60,754 bases of DNA from Sporolactobacillus shoreicorticis (GCF_024125445.1 NZ_JAMXWM010000028.1:1-60754), one strand, 5' to 3'; positions 25,500 through 34,096 are shown, counted from the stretch's first letter. Numbers and translations: made by a program. The notes: generated by a model not told the origin, from the letters alone.

Positions 25500-27209
25500 A
25501 TGTCGATTACGTTTGAAACAGCCAAGCAGCATCAAAATGATCCCGCAGTTCTCTGTTGTTTAAGAAAAAAAGGAACGGTAATCTCTGCCGCCGATTTGGA
25601 AGATCCATCAATTTTTCCCGACTTGGAAGAATCCGGCCTTCTGAGCGTTCCGGAGCAAGCGCTCACGATTGGTCAGGTATTGGGAGCGACTCTAGAGCAG
25701 GATGCGGATTCCATGACACCTCTTACTCCTGAACTGGTCGGTCATTTTTCAGAAAACCCAAAAAACAAATCGGAAGAAATAACGACTTCCTCATCCACCG
25801 CTGAAGGTCCGATTCAAGAAAAGCAAGTGATCCGCTTTAACATTGATAAACTCGTCGGACAGATTGAGTTGCCCACGGGACTCAACATGAGTACCCTGCC
25901 TTTTGCAGCAACTGCGAGTAAAACGTCAGAGGATAAAGTCATTCGTACCTTAACACAGAGGACATATCCGGTTGAACAGGTTTGCGTGGGAGCAGAAACT
26001 TCATTTGAAAATAAAATGCTGACCATCCGCGAAACGCTATGTAATGAATCTCTTAAGGCAGATCCTTTAGTAAAAAAGGTTGCGCTTGACATTATTCGCC
26101 CTGAAAACCGTCACCTATATTCCAACACGATTATGGATGTGATTCCGATCGGGACAAAGGTCGAGGGAATCCTTGGCGAAGGCATAACCCATGTGATGAA
26201 CGGTGTCGTCATAATCCTGACCGGTGTTGATGAAAAAGGCGTTCAGGTTCATGAATTTGGTTCCTGCGAAGGCTATCTGGATGAAAAGATTCGTTTTGGA
26301 CGCCCGGGGAGCCCAGATCCTGAGGACATTATGATTCGCATCAATGTGACTGTCCAGGAAAATACCGGAATGGAACGCCGAGGCCCTTTCGCGGCGCACA
26401 AGGCCTGTGATTACATTATTCAGGAAATCCGCGACGTTTTAAAGGAAGCACCAGCTGACACTGCAACTGATCAGAAAGTATTTCGTGATTGGAAAAAATC
26501 AGGAAAGCCACGCGTCATGCTTGTTAAGGAAATTATGGGGCAGGGCGCGATGCATGATAATGTGCTGCTTCCTGCCGAACCTGCAGGAGTCATCGGCGGG
26601 CGGCGCAATGTCGATCTTGGCAATGTACCCGTTGTGCTTTCGCCAAATGAGGTCCGTGACGGCGGCATTCATGCGCTGACCTGCATCGGACCAGCAACCA
26701 AGGAAGTCACCCGCCACTATTTCCGTGAACCGCTCGTCAATCTGATGGCTGAAGATGATGAAATCGATCTGGCAGGCGTTGTCTTTATCGGCAGTCCGCA
26801 AGTAAATGATGAAAAAACCTATGTTTCCGCTCGTCTTGGCGCGCTTGCCGAAGCGCTTGATGTTGAAGGTGCCATCGTCACGACCGAAGGTTTTGGAAAT
26901 AACCACATTGATTTCGCGGAGAACATTGAGCAGATCGGCCGCCGCGGAATCAAGGTTGTCGGTGTTTCCTATTGTGCTTACCAAGGACAATTGGTTGTTG
27001 GTAATCAATACATGGACGCAATGGTTGAACTCAATAAGGATCCGAAAGGCTTTGAAAATGAAATTCTGGCCGACAGTACCCTTTGTCCGGCGGATGCCGA
27101 GCGAGCACTGATTATGCTGAAAACGAAGATGGCCGGTATTCCGATTGAACCGGCAAACCGCAAATGGTCTCAGGAAGTTGTCGATTCAAATCAGCAATTG
27201 ATTCCATAA
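25500..27209 (+). CDS. prdA: D-proline reductase proprotein PrdA (pyruvoyl-forming)
   Basis: 569 residues. PrdA is made as a proprotein that cleaves itself at a Thr-Cys or similar bond; the Cys becomes a pyruvoyl group that binds D-proline. The expected site is ALTCIGPATKE, making Cys395 the probable pyruvoyl precursor and giving pieces of about 394 and 175 residues. The C-terminal piece has the conserved TTEGFGNNHIDFAENIEQIG. The N-terminal part has cysteine-bearing segments (VLCCLRKKG) as in clostridial PrdA. Strong site AGGAG before ATG 25500. The product complex with PrdB opens D-proline to 5-aminovalerate. Confidence 0.92.
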   Translation: MSITFETAKQHQNDPAVLCCLRKKGTVISAADLEDPSIFPDLEESGLLSVPEQALTIGQVLGATLEQDADSMTPLTPELVGHFSENPKNKSEEITTSSSTAEGPIQEKQVIRFNIDKLVGQIELPTGLNMSTLPFAATASKTSEDKVIRTLTQRTYPVEQVCVGAETSFENKMLTIRETLCNESLKADPLVKKVALDIIRPENRHLYSNTIMDVIPIGTKVEGILGEGITHVMNGVVIILTGVDEKGVQVHEFGSCEGYLDEKIRFGRPGSPDPEDIMIRINVTVQENTGMERRGPFAAHKACDYIIQEIRDVLKEAPADTATDQKVFRDWKKSGKPRVMLVKEIMGQGAMHDNVLLPAEPAGVIGGRRNVDLGNVPVVLSPNEVRDGGIHALTCIGPATKEVTRHYFREPLVNLMAEDDEIDLAGVVFIGSPQVNDEKTYVSARLGALAEALDVEGAIVTTEGFGNNHIDFAENIEQIGRRGIKVVGVSYCAYQGQLVVGNQYMDAMVELNKDPKGFENEILADSTLCPADAERALIMLKTKMAGIPIEPANRKWSQEVVDSNQQLIP

Positions 27210-27230
27210 AGTGAAAGGGGTGCAAGCAGC

Positions 27231-27419
27231 GTGAATTATGAACTGACACCTAAGCTTTTGCCGGGAACCATTCTTGAGGTCAGCGAACGCGATGTTAAAG
27301 TCACTTTGAAAGGGCGCATGGGGATCATTCAAGTGCCTCTAAGATCCGTAATCTCGGATCACGCACTGCAAGTGGGGCAAACGATTCAAGTTTACCTCAG
27401 TTATATTCAGGTTGTCTAA
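27231..27419 (+). CDS. Small prd-operon protein (CBO2463/CBO2479-like)
   Basis: 62 residues, GTG start with AAAGGGGTG upstream. A compact beta-rich sequence (LLPGTILEVSERDVKVTLKGRMGIIQVPLRSV...GQTIQVYLSYIQVV) resembling an S1/OB-like barrel. I recall small proteins of this kind in clostridial proline reductase clusters (the CBO2463/CBO2479 group), so the assignment rests on memory and context. It sits between prdA and prdB; role unknown, perhaps assembly or maturation. Confidence 0.7.
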   Translation: MNYELTPKLLPGTILEVSERDVKVTLKGRMGIIQVPLRSVISDHALQVGQTIQVYLSYIQVV

Positions 27420-27474
27420 ATATCCGATAAAACTTAGATAATGAAATCCGTTTTTTTAAAAGAGGAAATAAACA

Positions 27475-28200
27475 ATGTCATTAACAACAGTAAGAGGACT
27501 CAAATCTGAAATCTATGTTCCGATTACACCTTCACCGGTGTGGTCGCCGCTCAACAAACCCCTAAGCGAATGTACCGTGGCGTTCTGTACTGCAGGGGGT
27601 GTGCACTTGAAATCGCAAAAGCGATTCAATCTATCTGGAGATTATTCGTACCGGGAAATTCCATCCGATACGCCAGCTTCGGAGCTGATGGTCAGCCATG
27701 GCGGGTTTGATAACAGCGATGTGAACAAGGATATAAACTCGATGTTTCCCATCGATCGACTTCACGAACTCGAACAAGAGGGCTTTATCGGCAAAGTTGC
27801 ACCGGTACTGTTTGGTTTTATGGGTGGAGGCGGCAATGTGAACAAATTTAAAGGGGAAACCGGTCCGGCTATTGCCCGAATTTTAAAAAGAGAAGGCGTT
27901 GACATCGCAGTGTTTACGGGAGGCTGCGGGACCTGCCATCGTTCGGCGACGATTGTGCAACGTGCGGTTGAAGCAGTCGGTATCTCGACGATCATCATTG
28001 CTGCCCTTCCGCCGATCGCCAAACAGCAAGGAGCACCGCGTATTACCGCACCGCATGTGCCAATTGGCTCCAATGCCGGAGAACCTCATAATGTCGCGAT
28101 GCAAACTGCTATTTTAAAAGATACCTTGATTCAGGTCGAAGAAATGAAGTCATTTGGACAGATGAAAACTTTGCCGTATGAATACCGACAGAATGTGTAA
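27475..28200 (+). CDS. prdB: D-proline reductase PrdB, cysteine variant (no selenocysteine)
   Basis: 241 residues, the normal PrdB length, in one uninterrupted frame. The catalytic region reads FTGGCGTCHRS. Cys151 (TGC at 27925-27927) occupies the place where clostridial PrdB has selenocysteine encoded by UGA (around residue 152), followed by Cys154. Sequence elsewhere fits the glycine/sarcosine/proline reductase B family (VSHGGFDNSDVNKDINSMFPIDRL, PVLFGFMGGGGN, LPPIAKQQGAPRI). The cysteine should replace the selenol that attacks the substrate bound to the PrdA pyruvoyl. AGAGGAAAT ribosome site before ATG. Confidence 0.92.
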   Translation: MSLTTVRGLKSEIYVPITPSPVWSPLNKPLSECTVAFCTAGGVHLKSQKRFNLSGDYSYREIPSDTPASELMVSHGGFDNSDVNKDINSMFPIDRLHELEQEGFIGKVAPVLFGFMGGGGNVNKFKGETGPAIARILKREGVDIAVFTGGCGTCHRSATIVQRAVEAVGISTIIIAALPPIAKQQGAPRITAPHVPIGSNAGEPHNVAMQTAILKDTLIQVEEMKSFGQMKTLPYEYRQNV

Positions 28201-28241
28201 AGAAATGGGATTTTAACTTGAAGAAAGAAGGAGAACAGGCC

Positions 28242-29480
28242 ATGAAACTAGCGGATGTACAAAAGACACCTGAAGAAATTAAAGCACTGACGAAAAAATA
28301 TATGATTGAAACGTATGAACGGTTTAATTTTATTGCTCAGAGTGCCCAAGGGATGTACTTGTATGATGAAAAAGGCAAGGCCTATCTGGATTTCTATGGC
28401 GGCATTGCGGTCAACAGCGCGGGAAACTGCAATGAGAAAGTCGTCGCGGCGGTCCGCGATCAGGTGGGCGATATCATGCATACCTTCAACTATCCTTATA
28501 CGGTCCCTCAAGCTTTACTTGCCGAATTAATCTGTAAAACGTTGCAGATGGATAAAATTTTCTTTCAGAGTACGGGAACCGAAGCGAATGAAGCAATGAT
28601 TAAGATGGCACGCAAATACGGTGTCGAAAATTATGGTCCACACAAATATCACATCATTACGGCAAAAGGTAGTTTTCATGGCAGAACCTATGGGGCGATG
28701 TCTGCGACCGGCCAGCCGGATAATGCTTGCCAGATCGGCTTCAAACCGGTAGTGCCCGGATTCAGTTATGCCGAATTCAATAACGTTGATGATTTTCGAG
28801 CAAAAGTTACGGAGGACACGATTGCGATTATGCTTGAACCGATTCAAGGCGAAGGCGGCGTAACACCTGCGACTCCGGAATTCATGGACGACATCGCCGC
28901 ATTATGCAAGGAGAAAGGACTGTTGCTTCTCTTTGATGAAGTGCAATGTGGCTGGTGCCGGAGCGGAAAAACGATGGCCTATATGGATTATGGGATCAAG
29001 CCGGATATTGTCTCAATGGCGAAAGCGATGGGCGGCGGCATGCCGATATCCGCGATCTGTGCTTCCGAAGAAGTATCAAAAGCCTTTTCGATGGGTTCAC
29101 ATGGAACGACCTTCGGCGGTAATCCGGTATGCTGCGCGGCGGCCTACGCTGAAATTAAAGAGCTATTGGATCGAAATCTTGCAGGCAATGCAGAAGAAGT
29201 TGGGTATTATTTAGTTGAAAAGCTAAAAAACCTTCCCCATGTTAAAGAAGTGAGAGGCAAGGGATTAATGATTGGCATTGAATTTGATGCACCGATCGGC
29301 CATGACGTGAAGCATGGCTGCTTTGAACGAAAACTGTTGGTCACGCTCATCGGAGACTGCATCATCCGATTGATCCCTCCACTGATCGCAACCAAAGAGA
29401 ATTGTGATCAGGCCTATGCGATTTTGAGAGACGCTGCCGCCGCAGCAACGAAAGTGATGAGTGGTCAGGGGGCAGTTTAA
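28242..29480 (+). CDS. Class III PLP aminotransferase of the prd operon
   Basis: 412 residues. Class III aminotransferase pattern: GGIAVNSAGNCN near the N-terminus, FFQSTGTEANEAMIKMAR, GSFHGRTYGAMSATGQ, LLFDEVQCGWCRSG, PLP lysine in VSMAKAMGGGMP, and TTFGGNPVCCAAA. Closest in style to acetylornithine/ornithine and 4-aminobutyrate-type enzymes. Two roles fit the context: transamination of 5-aminovalerate, the reductase product, or conversion of ornithine to glutamate semialdehyde and so to proline. ATG 28242 has AGGAG 8 bases upstream; a terminator follows the gene. Confidence 0.82.
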   Translation: MKLADVQKTPEEIKALTKKYMIETYERFNFIAQSAQGMYLYDEKGKAYLDFYGGIAVNSAGNCNEKVVAAVRDQVGDIMHTFNYPYTVPQALLAELICKTLQMDKIFFQSTGTEANEAMIKMARKYGVENYGPHKYHIITAKGSFHGRTYGAMSATGQPDNACQIGFKPVVPGFSYAEFNNVDDFRAKVTEDTIAIMLEPIQGEGGVTPATPEFMDDIAALCKEKGLLLLFDEVQCGWCRSGKTMAYMDYGIKPDIVSMAKAMGGGMPISAICASEEVSKAFSMGSHGTTFGGNPVCCAAAYAEIKELLDRNLAGNAEEVGYYLVEKLKNLPHVKEVRGKGLMIGIEFDAPIGHDVKHGCFERKLLVTLIGDCIIRLIPPLIATKENCDQAYAILRDAAAAATKVMSGQGAV

Positions 29481-29560
29481 GGTTCTTCGATTTATTTAAA
29501 CGGATTGTAGAAGTTACATGATGCTTTAAATTTAGTGGATTGAGACAATAAACTATAGGT

Positions 29561-29602
29561 AAGGCAAGAAGGGCGGGAATCTCAACTCCTGCCTTTGTTT
29601 TT
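29561..29602 (+). terminator. Terminator of the prd operon
   Basis: AAGGCA ... TGCCTT stem with a purine-rich loop, then TGTTTTT. Confidence 0.6.
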
Positions 29603-30123
29603 CGTTTCCACTGTTTCATCACTTATTTGCGGTTCATTAGAGGCAAACGAATGGAAGAAGGTTAAAAAAACGGCCATACACATGTCTGTTAAGTATCATC
29701 TGATTCTATGGTATACTTCTATCGAACAATGGATAACGATTGCCGGACTGGGAGGCCCATCCTTAAATCAATTAATAAGACTCGGTATCGTTGATTGTCG
29801 TTGTTCTCCTCAGGTGCTTGCATCAAATGGCGCAACCTCGGGTGATCTGTGAGCCTCTCCGTGTCACACACCTGTGGATCTGTTGCCTCCGCAAAAGGTC
29901 TCACAGCTTTTCGCTTTAAAAGACGGAGCGACAAAAAGATACTGTTTTTAAATAGAACCGTTAATAAAAAGGAAATGGTTTCTATGAATCGATTAAAGAG
30001 TGAAGGTTACAGCAAAAAAATAAAGCATCATTTGATAAGGAACGATTTGCTGCCCAACTGGCAAAGCTGCATGAAACGTTATTCATTTTAATGAGCTGCT
30101 ACTGATGCCTTATTATTAAATGC
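29603..30123. other. Gene-poor gap
   Basis: About 520 bp with three short overlapping frames (29595-29852 and 29849-30091 plus, 29719-29934 minus). None has a ribosome site with recognisable protein features. A decayed gene is possible. Confidence 0.4.
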
Positions 30124-30136
30124 GGTGGTGAAATCT

Positions 30137-30901
30137 ATGGGAGTTCGTACAGGTTTAAGAATCAGAAGCGAAAAAGGTGTTCACGCAAAGGTCAGAGATT
30201 CATGTATAAATTTTGCAGTGTGGCTGCGCTTAAATCGAGACTTTCCGATTCGAGTGGTTGTCTATTTGAAAAAAAGTGTTCAAATTAAAACGGTTGTAAG
30301 TAAAGAGTTGGTGAGTGCAACTTTTTTTGCTCCATATGATAAAAACAGTGAACCATACATCAGAGTTGCTACTGGTGATTACGATGAATTAGTGAGAAAC
30401 AGTGGAGAAGCGCACGCAATTAACGCGATATTGACGAGTATGGCTCACGAGTTGGTTCATTATCAGCAATGGATTGAGGATAGGAATTTTGATGAGAGCG
30501 AAGCGGAACATGAAGCTTCGAAATTAGCTGATGATTACTGTGAAGGCAGTACCTTTTTTGAGGAAGCAGTTCATCAAAACAAGGTTTGGACGATAGCGAA
30601 TGAGGAAGGCTACTCAATAGCGACCAATGAGCAGGGAGAATCCGTTGTGCCCTTCTGGTCGAGCCAAATGAAGATAGACAAAGCAATAAATAGTGTTCCA
30701 GCCTATCGTAGTGACCACTCACTTGAAGTTCCTTTAAACGAGTTTACAAGTGACTGGATAAATGAATTGAAAGAAGATGACTTCCTGGTAGGTATTAATT
30801 GGTGCGGAAGGGGATTAATGGGACATGAGCTTTTGCCGAATAAAGTTCTTGAACGGATTCAAGATGAAATAAAAGCAAAGAATGAGCGAATCAAATATTA
30901 A
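30137..30901 (+). CDS. HExxH metallopeptidase-like domain fused to a DUF2750-like domain
   Basis: 254 residues. The N-terminal half contains SMAHELVHYQQW, an HExxH zinc-peptidase motif, with a downstream acidic stretch (ESEAEHEASKLADDY) that could supply the third ligand. The C-terminal half (about 150-254: VWTIANEEGYSIATN, PFWSSQMKIDKAI, EFTSDWINELKEDDFLVGINWCGRGLMGHEL) matches the DUF2750 pattern as I know it. ATG 30137 has GGTGGTG upstream. DUF2750 proteins are unstudied; the joining to a peptidase-like domain is unusual. It lies 31 bp before an ArsR regulator but is probably separate. Confidence 0.65.
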   Translation: MGVRTGLRIRSEKGVHAKVRDSCINFAVWLRLNRDFPIRVVVYLKKSVQIKTVVSKELVSATFFAPYDKNSEPYIRVATGDYDELVRNSGEAHAINAILTSMAHELVHYQQWIEDRNFDESEAEHEASKLADDYCEGSTFFEEAVHQNKVWTIANEEGYSIATNEQGESVVPFWSSQMKIDKAINSVPAYRSDHSLEVPLNEFTSDWINELKEDDFLVGINWCGRGLMGHELLPNKVLERIQDEIKAKNERIKY

Positions 30902-30932
30902 CATATCGAGAATAATCGATTAGTATACGTGT

Positions 30933-31250
30933 ATGGAAAACTACGTAGAAGTTTTTAAAGTGTTGGCCAACGAATCAAGACTTGAGATGCTAAAATGGTT
31001 AAAAAAACCGTATGAATATTTTGATCGGCCTACTGCGTTTCTCTCAAAGAATATTAATGAGAAAGGCGGAGTTTGTGTCGGTGATATACAGGAGAAGGCA
31101 AATATGTCGCAATCAACGGTGTCTTATTACTTGTCGATGATGCAAAAAGTAGGTTTATTGGAATCTGAGCGACATGGTAAATGGACTTATTACCGAAGAA
31201 ATGAGGAACGTATTCAAGAAATTGCTGCATTTGTCAAAATGGACTTATGA
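30933..31250 (+). CDS. ArsR-family transcription regulator
   Basis: 105 residues. Winged helix: VFKVLANESRLEMLKWLKKP at the N-terminus, recognition region KANMSQSTVSYYLSMMQKVGLLES, and wing GKWTYYRRNEER. A 20-residue insert with a lone Cys (KGGVCVGDI) follows helix 2; there is no classical metal-binding CVC box, so the signal is probably not arsenic. It is followed by a transporter pair behind an inverted repeat (31278-31305), its likely operator. Confidence 0.85.
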   Translation: MENYVEVFKVLANESRLEMLKWLKKPYEYFDRPTAFLSKNINEKGGVCVGDIQEKANMSQSTVSYYLSMMQKVGLLESERHGKWTYYRRNEERIQEIAAFVKMDL

Positions 31251-31277
31251 GGTGTGTTCCTAATTTTTTAATTCTAA

Positions 31278-31305
31278 ATATCTAAAATTCTCGAAATATA
31301 GATAT
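31278..31305. promoter_or_regulatory. Putative ArsR operator before the transporter pair
   Basis: ATATCTA-N14-TAGATAT perfect inverted repeat immediately before the ribosome site (AGGAGG) of the first transporter gene. Confidence 0.6.
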
Positions 31306-31317
31306 ATAGGAGGCAAA

Positions 31318-31746
31318 ATGAAAATATGGATTTATAGTATTGCCGTTGCGGCCGGTGCCTTGTTAAGTGCAGAGGGCGCCATCTATGGTCTGTTGGGAAA
31401 TTCAATTGGAAAATTGGAAAGCAGTCTTTACAACTTTATGACGGGAACTATTATTCTTGCCATTGTCATCCTGTTTCTTGGAAAGGGATCCGTGTCCTAT
31501 GCCTTTAAGGCACCTAAATGGCAATTGATCGGAGGACTTTTAGGCACTTCCTATTTAACAATTTTAGTCTTTGGTATTCCTATTGTTGGCGTTGGTGTGG
31601 CGATGACAAGCGTCATTGTAGGACAAATGACAATGAGTATGGTTATCGAAGAAAGGGGATGGTTAGGAAGTCGCAGGACACAGATGAACAAAGAAAAACT
31701 CGTTGCAGGATTACTTATGATTATTTCGCTTATTTTGATTTACTAA
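31318..31746 (+). CDS. DMT-family transporter subunit, YdcZ/DUF606 type (first of pair)
   Basis: 142 residues, four or five membrane helices, a half-sized drug/metabolite transporter protein (AAGALLSAEGAIYGLLGNSIGKLESSLYNFMTG; APKWQLIGGLLG). YdcZ-type proteins often occur as adjacent pairs that probably work as a heterodimer. Substrate unknown. An ArsR gene and operator lie immediately upstream, so expression is probably induced by a small-molecule signal. The AGGAGG site fits ATG 31318. Confidence 0.85.
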   Translation: MKIWIYSIAVAAGALLSAEGAIYGLLGNSIGKLESSLYNFMTGTIILAIVILFLGKGSVSYAFKAPKWQLIGGLLGTSYLTILVFGIPIVGVGVAMTSVIVGQMTMSMVIEERGWLGSRRTQMNKEKLVAGLLMIISLILIY

Positions 31747-31758
31747 AGGTGGTTTCTG

Positions 31759-32244
31759 GTGATTTTTTTTATTTTATTTCTTTCAATTTTTGGCGGGGTA
31801 CTGTTAAGTACTCAGTCATCAATAAATGGTGCGTTCAGTAGGCATGCGGGTACATTTGAAAGTGCATTTTTAACCTTTTTCACCGGCATGTTAATCATGT
31901 TCATTGTTGTTTTGTTTTTCGGAAGCGGTCACTTGCTTGAAATCGTGAACGTTCCGAAGTGGCAGCTCTCGGGTGTATGGTTTGGTGTGGGGTATTTATT
32001 CTTAACGATTGCAGCTGTTCCTAAAATTGGCGTCACGGCGACAAATATAGCAACGGTGATTGGGCAGCTGCTGATGAGTTTGTTTATTGATCATTTTGGC
32101 TGGTTCAATGGTACTCAAGTTCCTATGAATTTAAAACGCATGATTGCAGTTGTTCTCATGCTGATTGCTTTGCACCCCATCTACGCCGGGACGAATAAGA
32201 CAGAGCAGGTGGCGGGTATTGATACCGGCATGAATCGCCAATAG
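31759..32244 (+). CDS. DMT-family transporter subunit, YdcZ/DUF606 type (second of pair)
   Basis: 161 residues, GTG start 12 bp after the first subunit with AAAGGTGG upstream. Same fold and motif positions as its neighbour (LSTQSSINGAFSRHAGTFESAFLTFFTG; VPKWQLSGVWFG; GVTATNIATVIGQLLMSL). The C-terminal 25 residues extend beyond the membrane part. It probably forms a heterodimer with the first subunit. Confidence 0.85.
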   Translation: MIFFILFLSIFGGVLLSTQSSINGAFSRHAGTFESAFLTFFTGMLIMFIVVLFFGSGHLLEIVNVPKWQLSGVWFGVGYLFLTIAAVPKIGVTATNIATVIGQLLMSLFIDHFGWFNGTQVPMNLKRMIAVVLMLIALHPIYAGTNKTEQVAGIDTGMNRQ

Positions 32245-32257
32245 GCGGCTGTTCAAA

Positions 32258-32301
32258 TAAAAACACGGACAAGGAACTTTGCATTCCTGTCCGTGTTTTT
32301 G
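32258..32301. terminator. Bidirectional terminator between the DMT pair and hisC
   Basis: Perfect stem AAAAACACGGACA / TGTCCGTGTTTTT serving both converging transcription units. Confidence 0.88.
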
Positions 32302-32307
32302 TTTCTT

Positions 32308-33366
32308 TTACTTTAAAATATCCTTTAATGCTTCCATGAGCTTGTCCATCTCTTCATCGGTGCCGATGGTAATTCGCAAATAGTTGTCGATGCGCGGTTG
32401 ATTGAAGTAACGTACCAGCACACCGTGTTCGCGCAGCGCGTGGAAGATGACTTCCGCGGCCGCTGTTTTATGACTGGCAAAGATAAAGTTGGATTGTGAC
32501 GGGATGACACTGAAGCCGATTGCGTTCAGTTGCATGATTGTTCGCTCACGTGTCGCAATAATTTTTTGAGCCATGTCGCGATAATAGGCATCATCGTCAA
32601 TCGCAGCAATGGCCCCTGCCCCTGCCAGCCGATCGATTGTGTAAGAATTAAACGAGTTTTTTACGGTATTAAGTCCGTTGATCAGATCTTTTTGTCCCAA
32701 TGCAAATCCGACGCGGATACCGGCGAGCGAGGAATACTTAGAAAGTGTTCGGACAACGAGCAGATTCGGGTAATCTTTGATGAGCGGGACAGCCGTACTA
32801 CCGCCAAAATCAATATAGGCTTCATCAATGATGACGACTTGATCTTTGTTTGCGTTCAAAATATACTTGATCGATTCAATCGGCAGCCCACGTCCGGTGG
32901 GCGCGTTTGGGTTGGGAATCACAACACCGCCGTTCGGCTCGCAGAATGCATCAGCAGGCAACGTGAAATCATTGTTGAGCGGGATAATCTTCGGGCTTAA
33001 AGAGCACAGGTTCGCGTACACTTTGTAGAAGCTATAGGTAATATCGGCGAATGCCACCGGATTTTCAGGGGAGAAAAAGGTCATGAAGCTGAATGCGAGC
33101 ACTTCATCCGAGCCATTCCCGATAAATACCTGTTCGGCATCAAGCTGAAAATGATCGGCAATTTTGCCTCTTAATTCATCGCAATTTGGATCTGGATAGA
33201 GACGCAATTGATCGTTCGCAGCATCTTTGATCGCCGCCAACACGTTTGCTGACGGCGGATATGGATTTTCATTTGTGTTTAGTTTGACATACTTTCGATC
33301 CTTAGGCTGTTCACCCGGTACATAAGGATCGAGTTTCCGAGTAAATGAATTCCAGTAGTTACTCAT
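32308..33366 (-). CDS. hisC: Histidinol-phosphate / aromatic aminotransferase
   Basis: 352 residues, class I/II PLP aminotransferase of the HisC group: KLNTNENPYPPS, GNGSDEVLAFSFMTF, PNPNAPTGRGL, VVIDEAYIDFGG, PLP lysine in RTLSKYSSLAGIRVGFALG, C-terminal RITIGT. It makes L-histidinol phosphate and, in Bacillales, also serves as a tyrosine/phenylalanine aminotransferase. It stands alone here without other his genes, so aromatic transamination is as likely as histidine synthesis. Start ATG 33366. Confidence 0.88.
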   Translation of the reverse strand: MSNYWNSFTRKLDPYVPGEQPKDRKYVKLNTNENPYPPSANVLAAIKDAANDQLRLYPDPNCDELRGKIADHFQLDAEQVFIGNGSDEVLAFSFMTFFSPENPVAFADITYSFYKVYANLCSLSPKIIPLNNDFTLPADAFCEPNGGVVIPNPNAPTGRGLPIESIKYILNANKDQVVIIDEAYIDFGGSTAVPLIKDYPNLLVVRTLSKYSSLAGIRVGFALGQKDLINGLNTVKNSFNSYTIDRLAGAGAIAAIDDDAYYRDMAQKIIATRERTIMQLNAIGFSVIPSQSNFIFASHKTAAAEVIFHALREHGVLVRYFNQPRIDNYLRITIGTDEEMDKLMEALKDILK

Positions 33367-33591
33367 GGTGCGCACCCCATTCAATTAATCAACTGTAAGT
33401 CAATCTTATTGTTAAGTATTTTTATTCGATTTGTGACTTTCCTTTACTATTATGCAGTATTATTGAATAAAAGCAAAATGAATTTATTATGATCCCGATG
33501 AAGATCACAGGACGGATGAATCAGTTACTCTATAATATAATTATTATTTTTTTCGAAAAAGTCATATTAAAAAAATTTAGGAGCAGAAATA

Positions 33592-33918
33592 ATGATACGT
33601 GTTATCTTTTTATTCCTTTGCGCTGGCCTGGCTGAAATTGGCGGCGGCTATTTAATCTGGCAGTGGTTAAGAGAAGGCAAATCCATTTATTTAGGTATGA
33701 TTGGCGGAGTGATTCTGGCCATTTATGGAGCCATCGCGACACTTCAAACATTTCCTTCTTTCGGGCGGGTGTACGCTGCTTACGGCGGTGTGTTCATTGT
33801 TTTGTCGCTGCTGTGGGGCTGGGGTGTCGATCGTCGTGCTCCAGATTTCTATGACTGGATCGGGGCATTTATTTGCATTCTCGGTGTATCGGTCATGCTG
33901 CTTGGACCGCGCCACTAA
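33592..33918 (+). CDS. YnfA-family small membrane protein
   Basis: 108 residues, four membrane helices, the YnfA/UPF0060 family. Hallmarks: [42 protein letters not shown], and [20 protein letters not shown]. Related to small multidrug resistance proteins; physiological substrate unknown. AGGAG lies upstream of ATG 33592. Monocistronic between hisC (divergent) and the c-di-GMP protein. The 33919-34096 gap has no gene. Confidence 0.93.
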   Translation: MIRVIFLFLCAGLAEIGGGYLIWQWLREGKSIYLGMIGGVILAIYGAIATLQTFPSFGRVYAAYGGVFIVLSLLWGWGVDRRAPDFYDWIGAFICILGVSVMLLGPRH

Positions 33919-34096
33919 TCACGTAGATTTAACAATTGATGACACCTTTCCGATATAATAAATAACGACAATAGAATTAGGCCAAAATAACCACTTCATC
34001 TGAGAATTAACCTTCATAGAGCCATCCACCAAAGCAATGGAATTCTAAATAAATCAAGTATATAGAAAGAGAAGTAAGGGTTATGGGGTTGAACAC

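Noticed and set aside
29719-29934. Minus-strand frame as a transposase fragment
   Set aside because: No DDE or other transposase motif and no terminal repeats.
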